Assembly: GCF_001552175.1 (NCBI RefSeq)
Contig: NZ_BCQR01000010.1
Span: 1 to 64,000 of the forward strand
Source of the DNA: Actinomadura kijaniata NBRC 14229
Lineage (GTDB): Bacteria > Actinomycetota > Actinomycetes > Streptosporangiales > Streptosporangiaceae
Direction: 5' to 3'
Length of the DNA stretch: 64,000 bases
This document shows, one piece after another, positions 51,755 through 60,556 of this stretch (positions are counted from its first letter, which is position 1; every line of letters begins with the position of its first letter). The translations under genes were made by a program, and so were the position numbers. A model generated the notes under the pieces. The model had not been told where the DNA came from, made no database searches, and saw only the letters and a program-made list of their open reading frames with translations.

Positions 51755-51810
51755 ACTCGGATAGCGAGTGTCCGCGTTGTGATATATCTCGGATAGTTTC
51801 TGTCCGAGAT
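51755..51810. promoter_or_regulatory. Two Rrf2 operator candidates
   Basis: ATCTCGGA-N9-TCCGAGAT (51786-51810) is a perfect 8-bp inverted repeat. A degenerate copy, CTCGGA-N9-TGTCCGCG-like (51756-51776), lies 32 bp upstream. Both contain CTCGGATAG. They sit between the Rrf2 gene and the MFS start at 51825. Confidence 0.75.
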
Positions 51811-51824
51811 CATTGGGAGGGGTC

Positions 51825-53000
51825 ATGGCGCACGGTGTGCGGGAGGTGCCGAAGGCGGCGTTCGGGGCGGCCGCGGTCGCGCTGTTCGTCGCGGCGGCCA
51901 ACCTGCGGCCCGCGATCGCCGCGGTGTCGCCGCTGGTGGAGCGGGTCCAACGGGACCTGGAGCTGTCCGCGACGGCGGTGTCGCTGCTCACCACGGTCCC
52001 GACGCTGGCGATGGGGGTCTGCGCCCCGTTGGCCGCCGTCGCCGCGCGGCGGCTCGGGCTGCAGCGCGGGGTGCTGCTCGGCCTGGCGATCATCACGGTG
52101 GCCACCGCGGCCCGCGCGTTCGGCGGCGCGGCCTGGATCCAGCTGAGCTGCGCCGCCGTGGTCGGCGCCGGGATCGCCATCGCGCAGACGCTGCTGCCCG
52201 CCGTGGTCAAGGCGCGCTTCGCCGACCGCGCGGGCGTGGTCACCGGGCTCTACACCGCGGGCCTCGGGCTGGGCGGCGCGGTCGCGGCAGGGGTCAGCGC
52301 CCCGCTCGCCGACGCGCTCGGGTCCTGGCCGGGGGCGCTGGCCTCCTGGGCGGTGCTCGCGGCCGCGGGCATGGTGGTCTGGTCGGCCGCGCGCCGCTCG
52401 CTCGCGCTGGACGACGTCGCCGCCCCCGCCGGGCCCGCGACCGCCGGGCTGCCCTGGCGCAGCGCGGCCGCCTGGCGGATCACCGCGCTGGCGGCGGGCA
52501 ACTCGGCGCTGTACTACTGCGAGCTGGCCTGGGTGGCGCCGCTGCTCCAGGACGACGGCGGACGCGGCGCGACCGCCGCCGGGGCGCTGCTGACCGTGAT
52601 GATCGCGATCCAGGTCGCCGCCATGCTGGCCGTGCCCGCGCTGCTGGGCGAACGCGCCGACCCTCGGGCCGGCCTCGCCCTCACGACCGCGCTGACCGCC
52701 GTGGGCTTCGCCGGGCTGGCCGCCGTCCCCGCCGTCCCCTGGCCGTGGGTGCTCGCGCTGGGCGTCGGCCACGGCGGCCTGTTCACCCTCGTGCTGACCC
52801 TGCCGGTGGTGGTCGGCCGGGACCCGCGGGAGGCGGGCCGGATCAGCGCGATGGCGTTCTTCGTCGGGTACGCCGCCGCCGCGCTGGCGCCGGTCCTGGT
52901 CGGCGTCCTGCGCGACGCGACGGGAGGCTTCCGGCCCGCCTTCGGCGCCCTGGCCGCGCTGACCGCCCTGATGCTCGTCCCGATCACCCGCCTGCGCTGA
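51825..53000 (+). CDS. MFS transporter, CynX/NimT type
   Basis: A 391-residue transporter of the cyanate/2-nitroimidazole MFS branch. The N-terminal signature AALFVAAANLRPAIAAVSPL-type (VALFVAAANLRPAIAAVSPL) is diagnostic, followed by ~12 helices. The ATG at 51825 has TTGGGAGGGG upstream. Rrf2-type operators before it imply induction by nitrosative, redox or nitro compounds. Substrate unknown. Confidence 0.88.
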   Translation: MAHGVREVPKAAFGAAAVALFVAAANLRPAIAAVSPLVERVQRDLELSATAVSLLTTVPTLAMGVCAPLAAVAARRLGLQRGVLLGLAIITVATAARAFGGAAWIQLSCAAVVGAGIAIAQTLLPAVVKARFADRAGVVTGLYTAGLGLGGAVAAGVSAPLADALGSWPGALASWAVLAAAGMVVWSAARRSLALDDVAAPAGPATAGLPWRSAAAWRITALAAGNSALYYCELAWVAPLLQDDGGRGATAAGALLTVMIAIQVAAMLAVPALLGERADPRAGLALTTALTAVGFAGLAAVPAVPWPWVLALGVGHGGLFTLVLTLPVVVGRDPREAGRISAMAFFVGYAAAALAPVLVGVLRDATGGFRPAFGALAALTALMLVPITRLR

Positions 53001-53054
53001 CCCTCCGGAAGCGAGAAGCTCCGGGCGCTCGAGATGGCCAGGAGAGAAACCACC

Positions 53055-53581
53055 ATGTCACGCCCTCCCGTATCGCGGGCGCGGCGGCCTCGGTCCCGGC
53101 GGCGGGTCTGCTCGTGGAAGCCCCGGGCGTCGGCCACGGTGAAGGTCTCGCCCACGCAGGGCACCGTGACCACCGCCGCGAAGGCCAAATACCGAGCCGA
53201 GGTCACGTGCAAGGCCAAGTGACGCTGGGGCAAGGGCTACGTCAAGACCGACGGCAAGCCCGGCCCGAACGGCAAGACCCGCGTCCTGGGATGGGGCTAC
53301 GCCGTCCAGCGAACCAGGAGCAATCACAAGAACACCCGCGTGGAGGCGTGGCGCATCTCCGGAGCGCCACCGGCGAGCATTGGTCAGGTGGTCCCTGCCA
53401 CGTGACCAACGGCATCGAGGACAACAAGTGGCACCAGGGCAAGCTGTACTCCAACAGCACCCACATCGATAAGGGCACGCTCGGCCAGATGTACATCGCC
53501 TTCGTCTTCGAGTTCGACAAGGGCACCGGCGGCGGCTGCACCAAGCGCCTGTGCGTCAAGGACCTAAAGAAGATCCATTGA
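53055..53581 (+). pseudogene. Remnant of a secreted basic protein gene, several lesions
   Basis: Continuous protein-like sequence is spread over different frames. An export-signal-like run (PSRIAGAAASVPAAGLLV) is in one frame. Then SATVKVSPTQGTVTTAAKAK and YRAEVTCKAK stop at TGA (53220-53222). The same frame continues after the stop with RWGKGYVKTDGKPGPNGKTR and VLGWGYAVQRTR. The frame is then lost by an apparent one-base deletion near 53362 and resumes as GEHWSGGPCHVTNGIEDNKW, ending KDLKKIH at 53581. At least two frameshifts and one nonsense codon are needed. The intact ancestor would be a ~170-residue secreted protein with Cys pairs. Family unknown. Confidence 0.75.
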
Positions 53582-53698
53582 ACGGAGCCCGGCTCCAGCC
53601 GCTGGGGCGAGCCCAGCACGCCCTGGCCGCTGGCTCCTCGCATGCAACCGCCCTCCCCGCTCCCGCATCTCATAGAGGACACCAACGCGGGAGCGACC

Positions 53699-56266
53699 AT
53701 GCCCCACATGGACCTGACCCCAGCCGAACGAGCCCTCTGGAACGCGTTCCCTGAAGCCAGTCCAGTCGAATGCCCCAGCGCTCCAATCCGCGCCGAGGTA
53801 ATCGTCCGTCTCCTCTTGGGAGCCCACACCCCTTCCCCTGGCAAGAACCCTGTCATCCGCCTCACGGGCGCGCACATCACCGGCCAACTCGACCTGTCCT
53901 ACACCGAAACCAAGTACGCCCTGATCCTGAATTCCTGCTCTTTCGACGAGCCTCCACTATTGACCGGGGCACGCACAGGAATGATCCGCATGATCGCCTG
54001 TGACCTCCCTGGGCTGGAAGCCCAGGACGTACAGATCGAGGGCGTTCTCGGCTTGACGGCCAGTCGCTTCACTGCTCCCGTTCTCCTCAACGGTGCACAC
54101 ATCACTGCAAGTCTTTGCCTAAACGAGACCACCCTCCAAGGAGATCCAGCACTCCACTGCGCCAACGTAAGGATCGAGCAGGACCTGACCGTTCAGAACG
54201 CCGTGATCAACGGCGAAGTCACCCTGTGGAACACACAGGTCGGAGGGGTGCTGGTCCTCGCTCACACTCAAATAACCAACCCTGGAGGAGCAACCTTCAA
54301 CGGCCCTGGCGTCGTCGTTGAGAACGGCCTCTTCGCCTCCTGCCTCAGGTCTGAAGGCGGAGTGCAACTCCAGGACGCCCGCATTGGCCGCCGTTGCACG
54401 TTCCGTAGCGCCCATCTCACCAACCCGAGTGGTATCGCACTTCGCGCCGAACGCCTCACCGTCGAAGGCATCCTCGCCCTGAACGGTGGTTTCACCGCTG
54501 AAGGAGAAGTCCTACTCCAAGCCGCCACGGTCCATGGACCGCTCTACCTGAACAACGCCAGACTGATCAACCCTGATGGCCTCGCATTCAACGCCAATAC
54601 CGCCACGTTCGACGGCGGCATCCACGCGTTCCGGAGCTTCACTGCAAACGGCATGTTCTCACTCGTCGCTGCCCAGGTCAGAGACGCCCTCAACTTGACT
54701 GACGCCCGATTGAGCAACCCCGGCGGTATCTCGCTTGCCGCGCACCGCATGGAACTCAACGGCGCGCTCCTCTGCCGAAATCTTCATTCCAGAGGTAAGA
54801 TCGCGCTGGACAACGCCAAGGTCAGCTCCAACATCGACCTTTCAAGTGCACGCCTCGTCAACCCAGGCGACACGCATTTCAGTGGTGACGGACTACAGGC
54901 AGAAGGCGGCTTTCTCGCACGTGAGCTCACAGCTGAAGGCGAGATGCGTCTGCAAGATGCTCGTGTCGGCCGCCGCTGCACGCTGAGTGGTGCCCGCCTC
55001 TCCAACCCGAATGGCGCCGCGCTGAACGCCGAACGCCTCACAGTCGAAGGCATCCTCGCGCTGAATGAGACGTTCACGGCCGAAGGCGAGGTCATGCTGC
55101 GGACTGCCGCCATCAACGGATCGCTCTTCCTCAGTGAGGCGAGACTCCAGAATCCGGGTGGCACCGCGCTCAACGCCGGGCTCGCCACCATCGAGAACGG
55201 AATCCGCGCGTCGCGCGGGCTCACGGCGTTCGGCATGGTTTCTCTCGTGGGCGCCGTCATCCGGGGGTCGGTGTCGCTCGACAACGCTCGTCTCACCAAC
55301 CCCCAGGGCACCACGCTCTGGGCCTCTCGCGCCGATATAGGCGGAACCCTCTTCTGCCGCCAGGGGTTCCATTCCGAAGGTACGATCATGCTCGATGACA
55401 CCCGAATCGGTGCCGGCCTGGAGTTTCCGAACGCACAGCTCGTCAATCCTCACGGTCCGGCTCTCGTCGCCTGGCGGTTGAATGTGGGTGGCACCCTGAA
55501 CCTGTGCTCCGGTTTCAACGCAAAGGGACGTGTGTCCTTCGCCGCGGCCCAGGTCGGCGACCTGTTCTGTATCCAGGCGGCGACCTTCTACGACGAGCTC
55601 GACCTGCGCAAACTCCGAGCTATGTCGATGCGCACGGATGATCGCACAGTATTCCGCAGTACCGTGGACCTCCGCCACGCGGTCATCACCATGTTGAGTG
55701 ACGAACCGTCGCGTTGGCCGTCCGGTACCCGGCTGGACGGCCTCGTCTACGAGATCCTGGAAACTTCCCCTCTGATCCGCGACCGGCTCGCATGGCTGGC
55801 CAGGAGCGCGGAAGCCCATCACCCCCAGCCGTACGAGCACCTCGCCGCGCTCTACCGTCGCCAGGGACACGAGACCGAGGCACGAGACGTCCTCCTCGCC
55901 GCGCAACGTCGTCAGCGGGCGGGCTTGTCGCCGCTTCTCCGTGTCTGGGGGTTGGTACAGGACTGGACGGTCGGTTACGGATATCGGCCGTTCCGGGCGG
56001 CGATCTGGTTCTTGACATTGCTGGCCATCGCCACCACCGCATTCGCGCTTCGGCACCCACCGCCTGCCAAACCCGCTGAGGCTCCTCCCTTCAACGCTTT
56101 CCTCTACTCGCTCGACCTGCTCATTCCTGTGGTCGGATTCGGGCAGGAAGGGGCGTTCCACCCTCGTGGATGGCAGCAGTGGCTGGCGGCCACGATGATC
56201 GTCGCAGGATGGGTGCTCGCGACCACAATCGTCACCGGGATCACGCGCACCCTCGCTCGGCAGTGA
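53699..56266 (+). CDS. Large repeat protein with C-terminal membrane helices
   Basis: An 855-residue protein. After ~40 residues it is built of degenerate ~48-residue units with the pattern (A/T)EGEVxLxxAxVxGxLxLxNARLxNPxGxALxAxxxxxxGxL, probably a right-handed beta-helix-like solenoid. A block of four units is duplicated: EGGVQLQDARIGRRCTF (from 54353) and EGEMRLQDARVGRRCTL (from 54935) start copies exactly 582 bp apart. Residues ~715-760 form an Arg-rich helical segment, and the C-terminus has two membrane helices (AAIWFLTLLAIATTAFAL; WLAATMIVAGWVLATTIVTG). Similar actinomycete proteins are often named membrane-associated oxidoreductase, but no cofactor motif is visible. Codon use is less GC-rich than the neighbours, suggesting transfer. 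Confidence 0.85.
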   Translation: MPHMDLTPAERALWNAFPEASPVECPSAPIRAEVIVRLLLGAHTPSPGKNPVIRLTGAHITGQLDLSYTETKYALILNSCSFDEPPLLTGARTGMIRMIACDLPGLEAQDVQIEGVLGLTASRFTAPVLLNGAHITASLCLNETTLQGDPALHCANVRIEQDLTVQNAVINGEVTLWNTQVGGVLVLAHTQITNPGGATFNGPGVVVENGLFASCLRSEGGVQLQDARIGRRCTFRSAHLTNPSGIALRAERLTVEGILALNGGFTAEGEVLLQAATVHGPLYLNNARLINPDGLAFNANTATFDGGIHAFRSFTANGMFSLVAAQVRDALNLTDARLSNPGGISLAAHRMELNGALLCRNLHSRGKIALDNAKVSSNIDLSSARLVNPGDTHFSGDGLQAEGGFLARELTAEGEMRLQDARVGRRCTLSGARLSNPNGAALNAERLTVEGILALNETFTAEGEVMLRTAAINGSLFLSEARLQNPGGTALNAGLATIENGIRASRGLTAFGMVSLVGAVIRGSVSLDNARLTNPQGTTLWASRADIGGTLFCRQGFHSEGTIMLDDTRIGAGLEFPNAQLVNPHGPALVAWRLNVGGTLNLCSGFNAKGRVSFAAAQVGDLFCIQAATFYDELDLRKLRAMSMRTDDRTVFRSTVDLRHAVITMLSDEPSRWPSGTRLDGLVYEILETSPLIRDRLAWLARSAEAHHPQPYEHLAALYRRQGHETEARDVLLAAQRRQRAGLSPLLRVWGLVQDWTVGYGYRPFRAAIWFLTLLAIATTAFALRHPPPAKPAEAPPFNAFLYSLDLLIPVVGFGQEGAFHPRGWQQWLAATMIVAGWVLATTIVTGITRTLARQ
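54353..55516 (+). repeat. Tandem 582-bp internal duplication within the repeat protein gene
   Basis: 54353-54934 and 54935-55516 encode two consecutive 194-residue blocks that align throughout (for example AERLTVEGILALN is identical in both, with near-identical DNA). Each block contains four ~48-residue units. Confidence 0.75.
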
Positions 56267-56359
56267 GAGACGCCAGCCGATCATGATCGCGTTATGTGGG
56301 CGACGCCGCCCGCCTGCGCTGATCCGGGTCCGGCGGTCGTCGGCGGGTTGAATGGGCGG

Positions 56360-56833
56360 ATGCTTCGGACTCGTCCTGACTCCCGGCCGGTCGTGGTCGT
56401 CCTGTCGCTGGTGTTCGGTGGCGCGGTCGCCACCGGCGCCATGGCCGTGACGACGGTGGCGCGGATGTACACGTCGGACTTCCTGCGCGAGTTCCGCGAC
56501 TCGCTGGGGTTCGTCGTCCTGCAGTGCCTTCTCGTGGGGCTGCTCGTCGGCGTGGCCCTGCTGGTGGTGCGGTCGCGGAGCTTGGTGCTTCCAGCTGTGG
56601 CCGCCGTCGTGGCGCTGGTCGCGCTCTACGTGGGCGCCTCTTTCGGGTTCCTGCTCGCGCCGCTGGTCACGGGCCACGGCCCGAGCCTGAGGTTCGCGGC
56701 CCCCTGGCGGCCCGCCTTCTCCCTCACCCTGCTCGTCGCCCCCGGCGTGGCGGCGCTGCTGTCCGGGCTGCGCGTCCTGATCACGCGGAGCCCGGCGTCG
56801 CGGGCGGGCGGAGCCGGTGATGCCCGTCCTTGA
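56360..56833 (+). CDS. Hypothetical membrane protein
   Basis: A 157-residue protein with four hydrophobic segments: VVVVLSLVFGGAVATGAMAV, FVVLQCLLVGLLVGVALLVV, LVLPAVAAVVALVALYVGAS and FSLTLLVAPGVAALLSGLRV. It ends in a basic, Gly-rich tail. ATG at 56360 is preferred over 56294 because the upstream part is Pro-rich and non-membrane and GGGCGG precedes 56360; the choice is uncertain. No family recognised. Confidence 0.6.
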   Translation: MLRTRPDSRPVVVVLSLVFGGAVATGAMAVTTVARMYTSDFLREFRDSLGFVVLQCLLVGLLVGVALLVVRSRSLVLPAVAAVVALVALYVGASFGFLLAPLVTGHGPSLRFAAPWRPAFSLTLLVAPGVAALLSGLRVLITRSPASRAGGAGDARP

Positions 56834-56872
56834 CGGGATGCGCCGCCCGCCGCCGGGCCCGACAATGCCCCG

Positions 56873-57850
56873 GTGAGCGAACTCGACTTCTTCGCCGATC
56901 TGCTGGCCACCGGGACGGTGCTGGGGCTCGACCACACCAGTTCCCTGGACGAGGTCGAGGCGGTCCTCGGGAGGGTGGAGGATCCCTGGACCCCGCCCGG
57001 CGGCATGCTCCTTGATTTCGGGCTGGTCGAGTTCGGCTGGCATCGGGACGATCGCGGTTCTCCCTGGTCGGTGACCTACTTCGGGGCGCAGGCCCATCGG
57101 CTGGCGTGGCTCGTGGAGGACGGCGGGGTCGAGCCGCGGCTCGTCGAGCGCTACGGGCCGTTCCGCTCGCGGCCCGATGCCGGGGAGCTTCTGGGGGCCC
57201 TGCGGGAACGCGGCTTCCCGCTGGAGGAACGCCCCTCCCTCAACGACGGCTGCGCCGAGTACTGGGAGCCGACCTCCCGCATGGGCCTCATCGCCGAATC
57301 CTCTGGGGACGTGGTGAAGGTGCTCGGGCCACAGCCTTCTCCGGCCTGGCTGCGGTTCCGAGGGCGGAAGCAGACGTTCGAGTCCTACGCCGGGCACCTG
57401 GTCCCGCTTTCCGAGCCGGAGCTCTCGGCCTGGCTGGACGAGCGGGAGCCCGCCGGGCCCGAACGCGCCGACTGGTGGCACTGCCTGCGCGGCGCCGCCG
57501 GTGGCCCCGCCCGGTGGCGGCTGGCCAAGGCGTTGGACCGCCAGGCCGCCGAACGGGGCGTCGATCCGCCGGACGAGGCCGCCGTCACCCTCGTCCGGAA
57601 TCTGGTCAGGGACGGCGCCGATCCGAGCGAGGCGGTCGAACGCTGGCTCGCCGCCGTTCCGCCCCTCGCCGAGGCCGAGCGCCTGGCCGCTGTGCGCTCG
57701 CTCGCCCCGGACGAGATCCGCCTGTCCCGCCGCCTCCGCGACCAGATCCACGACCTCCGGACCGTCCTGCCGTCCACGCACTCCCCCGAGCTGCGCGCCT
57801 GGTTCGCCCTCCGGTCCGCCCTGCTCGGCGGCGGAACGCGGGAGAGCTGA
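56873..57850 (+). CDS. Hypothetical protein, 325 residues
   Basis: A soluble acidic protein. The N-terminal half (LDFFADLLATGTVLGLDHTS, LDEVEAVLGRVEDPWTPPGG, LLDFGLVEFGWHRDDRGSPW) has the look of an immunity or SUKH-like fold found near contact-dependent toxins. The C-terminal half is helical, with repeated ERW/RLxxV patterns (LVRNLVRDGADPSEAVERWL). This resemblance is weak, and no toxin gene is adjacent. GTG at 56873; the stop shares a base with the next ATG (TGATG), so it is an operon with the following broken gene. Confidence 0.65.
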   Translation: MSELDFFADLLATGTVLGLDHTSSLDEVEAVLGRVEDPWTPPGGMLLDFGLVEFGWHRDDRGSPWSVTYFGAQAHRLAWLVEDGGVEPRLVERYGPFRSRPDAGELLGALRERGFPLEERPSLNDGCAEYWEPTSRMGLIAESSGDVVKVLGPQPSPAWLRFRGRKQTFESYAGHLVPLSEPELSAWLDEREPAGPERADWWHCLRGAAGGPARWRLAKALDRQAAERGVDPPDEAAVTLVRNLVRDGADPSEAVERWLAAVPPLAEAERLAAVRSLAPDEIRLSRRLRDQIHDLRTVLPSTHSPELRAWFALRSALLGGGTRES

Positions 57851-58256
57851 TGGACAGCGTCAGCGTCGTCCATGTCGAGACGTGCCGTTCCTGCGGCGGG
57901 CGGACGCGTTGCCACGGTGGGCAGAGCCTGGTCGGCGACGTCCTGCACTGGGGCATCGAGCGGTCCTGCCCCGCGTGCGGCGGCGCCGAAGCCGTGTGGG
58001 CAAGGGCGACCTCCCCGACGACCTGCGGCGGCGTCTCCTCGCCGCGTGCCCTCCCGCCCGGCTCCGTCTGACGATCCCGGACCCCGACCGCGTGCGGGGC
58101 ATGAAGGTCCTGCGTTCTGTGCTGGGTCTTGACCTCGCTTCGGCCGGGGCCGTGTTCGAGCAGGTCAGGGCGGGCGGCTACACCGGAACGCCGCCGGAGA
58201 TCGCGCTGCTGGCGCGGGTCCTGGCGCGTTCCGGTGTCCCCGCCGAGGTCCGCTAG
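57850..58256 (+). pseudogene. Zinc-ribbon-like protein gene with a frameshift
   Basis: The start frame gives MDSVSVVHVETCRSCGGRTR, CHGGQSLVGDVLHWGIERSC and PACGGAEAVW, with two CxxC pairs that could bind zinc. It then runs into low-complexity sequence to a stop at 58071. One frame over, sense sequence resumes at about 58007 with GKGDLPDDLRRRLLAACPPA and continues to GGYTGTPPEIALLARVLARS-GVPAEVR* at 58256. One missing G in the run TGTGGGC near 58003-58006 explains both halves. The intact protein would be ~135 residues. It is either a real inactivation or a base-call error. It is coupled to the upstream hypothetical gene. Confidence 0.75.
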
Positions 58257-59119
58257 GGAACGGCGAGCCGCGCCATCTCCTCGGCGGAGAGCTCCAGTGT
58301 TCCGGCCGCGATGTTCTCCTCCAGGTGGGAGGGGTCGCCGGTGCCCGGGATGGCCAGGACGTGCGGTCCCTGCCTCAGCGTCCACGCCAGGCGGACCTGC
58401 GCGGGGGTCGCGTCGTGGGCACGGGCGATCTCCTCCAGCGCCGCGTGGCCGAGGTCCACGGATCCGGCGTCCCTCCCGGACCCCGCGATCGCGTAGAACG
58501 GCACGTACGCCACCCCCTGCTCCCCGCAGGAGCGCAGCAACGCCTGCTCCTCCGGCGGCGCGCCGATCCCGTAGGGGTTCTGCACGCACACGACCGGCGC
58601 GATCGCCTGCGCCTCGGCGAGCTGGGCGGCGGTCACGTTGGAGACGCCGAGGTGGCGGACCAGACCGGCGTCGCGCAGCGCGGCCAGCGCGCCGAAGTGC
58701 TCGGCCAGCGACCCGTTCCGGCGGCTGCGGGGGAGCCGCAGGTTGGCCAGGTCGAGGTGGTCGCGGCCGAGCTGGCGCAGGTTCTCCTCCACCTGGCCGC
58801 GCAACCGGGCGGGCTCGGCCCACCACCAGTCCCCCGACGGGTCGCGGGCGGGCCAGACCTTGGTGGCGATGACGAGGCCGTCGGGGTAGGGGGCGAGGGC
58901 CCGGTTGATCAGTTCGTTCGCCGAGCGCAGCGGCGAGAAGTAGAACGCGGCGGTGTCGATGTGGTCGACGCCCAGGTCGACCGCGCGCCGCAGCAGGGCG
59001 ACGGCGCGGTCCCGGTCGGTCGCGGTGAGCCGCATCGCCCCGAACCCGATGCGGTTGACCGTCAGGTCGCCCAGCGTCCAGGTCCCGGCAGCGGCGGCGG
59101 AAAGGGTGTTCTCGCTCAT
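58253..59119 (-). CDS. Aldo/keto reductase
   Basis: A 288-residue NADPH-dependent AKR with (beta/alpha)8 fold. GDLTVNRIGFGAMRLTA is at residues ~17-33, the catalytic Asp/Tyr in VDHIDTAAFYFSPLRSANEL, Lys in VIATKVWP, and the NADPH-binding LAIPGTGDPSHLEENIAAG near the C-terminus. The usual catalytic His in the DLxxLH motif is replaced (DHLDLANLRLPR), as in several actinobacterial members. It overlaps the convergent frameshifted gene by four bases. Confidence 0.9.
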   Translation of the reverse strand: MSENTLSAAAAGTWTLGDLTVNRIGFGAMRLTATDRDRAVALLRRAVDLGVDHIDTAAFYFSPLRSANELINRALAPYPDGLVIATKVWPARDPSGDWWWAEPARLRGQVEENLRQLGRDHLDLANLRLPRSRRNGSLAEHFGALAALRDAGLVRHLGVSNVTAAQLAEAQAIAPVVCVQNPYGIGAPPEEQALLRSCGEQGVAYVPFYAIAGSGRDAGSVDLGHAALEEIARAHDATPAQVRLAWTLRQGPHVLAIPGTGDPSHLEENIAAGTLELSAEEMARLAVP

Positions 59120-59181
59120 GAACGCAGAATGCGCCCCGTCGGAGGAGGCGCCGGGAACACGTTACCGGGTCCGGAGCGCGA

Positions 59182-59730
59182 TCAGCGCAGCAGGGAACGC
59201 CCGGTCGGCGACAGGCGCAGCGCCCCCGGCACGTCCTCGCGCGTGAACGTCACCCGCACCCGGTCCGTGCGGACCGGCAGCCGGGGGAAGTCGTTCTCCG
59301 CGTCCAGCGTCTCCAGGACCGCCAGCGCCCCCGGGCGTCGCGGGGCCGACGGCGGCTCCACCACCGCCGTCAGCGTCGTGCCCGGCGGCTCGGCCCCATG
59401 ACCCGGACGCGACCCGGGCACCGTGAAGTCCCGCACCGGGCTCAGCAGGCGCGCGTCGGACACGTCGAGCATGGTCGCGTTCGCCCGCTCGCGGTGCGCC
59501 GCCCACACCGGGCCCCCGTAGAACGCCGTCAACGCCTTCAGCCGCGTCTCCAGGTCCGCGAACGACCGCACCCACACGAACCGGTCCGGGTCGTCCAGGT
59601 CGCGGAACGTCCCCACGATCCGCATCCCGCACTCTTCCTGGGCCTCGACGAACTCCCTCTCGAACAGGTCGATGAGCTCGTCGCGGCGGCCCGGCCGCAA
59701 CGTGTACTGGCGCAGCTCGATCACGGTCAT
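59182..59730 (-). CDS. NIPSNAP-family protein
   Basis: A 182-residue protein with the NIPSNAP ferredoxin-like domain in its first ~105 residues: MTVIELRQYTLRPGRRDELI, FEREFVEAQEECGMRIVGTF, FVWVRSFADLETRLKALTAF. The C-terminal ~70 residues resemble a degenerate second copy (LAVLETLDAENDFPRLPVRT). Function of bacterial members is not established. ATG at 59730. Confidence 0.85.
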   Translation of the reverse strand: MTVIELRQYTLRPGRRDELIDLFEREFVEAQEECGMRIVGTFRDLDDPDRFVWVRSFADLETRLKALTAFYGGPVWAAHRERANATMLDVSDARLLSPVRDFTVPGSRPGHGAEPPGTTLTAVVEPPSAPRRPGALAVLETLDAENDFPRLPVRTDRVRVTFTREDVPGALRLSPTGRSLLR

Positions 59731-59810
59731 CCGGTCACCTTCGCGTGGAACGGTCCGGGGCCGCAAGGGGCGGGGGCGCCATGCGGCCCACGGATCGCGC
59801 CATGGAGGGG

Positions 59811-60512
59811 TCAGCCGCCCGAGGCCGCGGCGCTCGCCGCGACCGTCACCGCGATCAGCACCGCGCCCTGGATCTCCTGGATCGCCCTGCGGACCGCCTC
59901 GCCGCCCCAGTCCCGTTCGCCGATCTCCTTGCCGCGCCGCTTGAGCGCCCTGCGGTCGGCCTCGGGGAACAGCTTCGGCAGCAGGCCCACCGTGTGCACG
60001 AGCGCGACCAGCGCGGCCGTGCGCGGGTCCGGGTCGGCCCCGGCCACGACGGTGGCGCGGACGCGTTCCAGGACCTCGGCCTCGACGCCCGGGTCGGCGG
60101 GCTTCCACGCCTTGCTGGGGAACAGTCCGAGGACCTTCCCCTGCTCCTCGCGCAGCGCGCCCGCCTCGGCGAGGTCCGCCAGCAGCGCGTCGCGCAGGTC
60201 GCGGCCCCGGTCGCCGCGCCAGCCGTTGAACCCGGCGGCCCGGGACACCGCGTCCTTGGGCTTGCGGCCGGCGACCAGTTCGACGAGCCCGGCGAAGCGT
60301 TCGTGGGCGACGGGCCCGCCGGTCGCCGCCAGGCGGCCCGGCTCGCGGCCCGGCTCGTCCGGCCCGGTCAGGCGGAGCGCGCCGTCGAGGGCGAGCTCGA
60401 CGATCGCCGCTCCGGCCAGCGCCGCCTTGAGCCTCGTGCCGTCCACCATGGGCTTGCCGGTGTCGTCGCGCAGCGCCAGCAGCAGGAACTCTTCAGCCAG
60501 GGTCAGTGCCAT
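59811..60512 (-). CDS. GPP34 (GOLPH3-like) family protein
   Basis: A 233-residue all-helical protein of the GPP34 family, homologous to the phosphoinositide-binding Golgi protein GOLPH3 of eukaryotes. It has ALTLAEEFLLLALRDDTGKP at the N-terminus, LAGAAIVELALDGALRLTG, LREEQGKVLGLFPSKAWKPA and a helical C-terminus. Many actinomycetes carry several copies of unknown function. ATG at 60512. It is the last gene on this strand before the epimerase operon ends 45 bp upstream. Confidence 0.88.
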   Translation of the reverse strand: MALTLAEEFLLLALRDDTGKPMVDGTRLKAALAGAAIVELALDGALRLTGPDEPGREPGRLAATGGPVAHERFAGLVELVAGRKPKDAVSRAAGFNGWRGDRGRDLRDALLADLAEAGALREEQGKVLGLFPSKAWKPADPGVEAEVLERVRATVVAGADPDPRTAALVALVHTVGLLPKLFPEADRRALKRRGKEIGERDWGGEAVRRAIQEIQGAVLIAVTVAASAAASGG

Positions 60513-60556
60513 GCCCCTATGACTACCGGTGGTGCCGCAACGGTTCCACGGCGGGG

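Noticed and set aside
54893..57781. 962-residue minus-strand frame
   Set aside because: Antisense to the repeat protein and two hypothetical genes; no recognisable domain.
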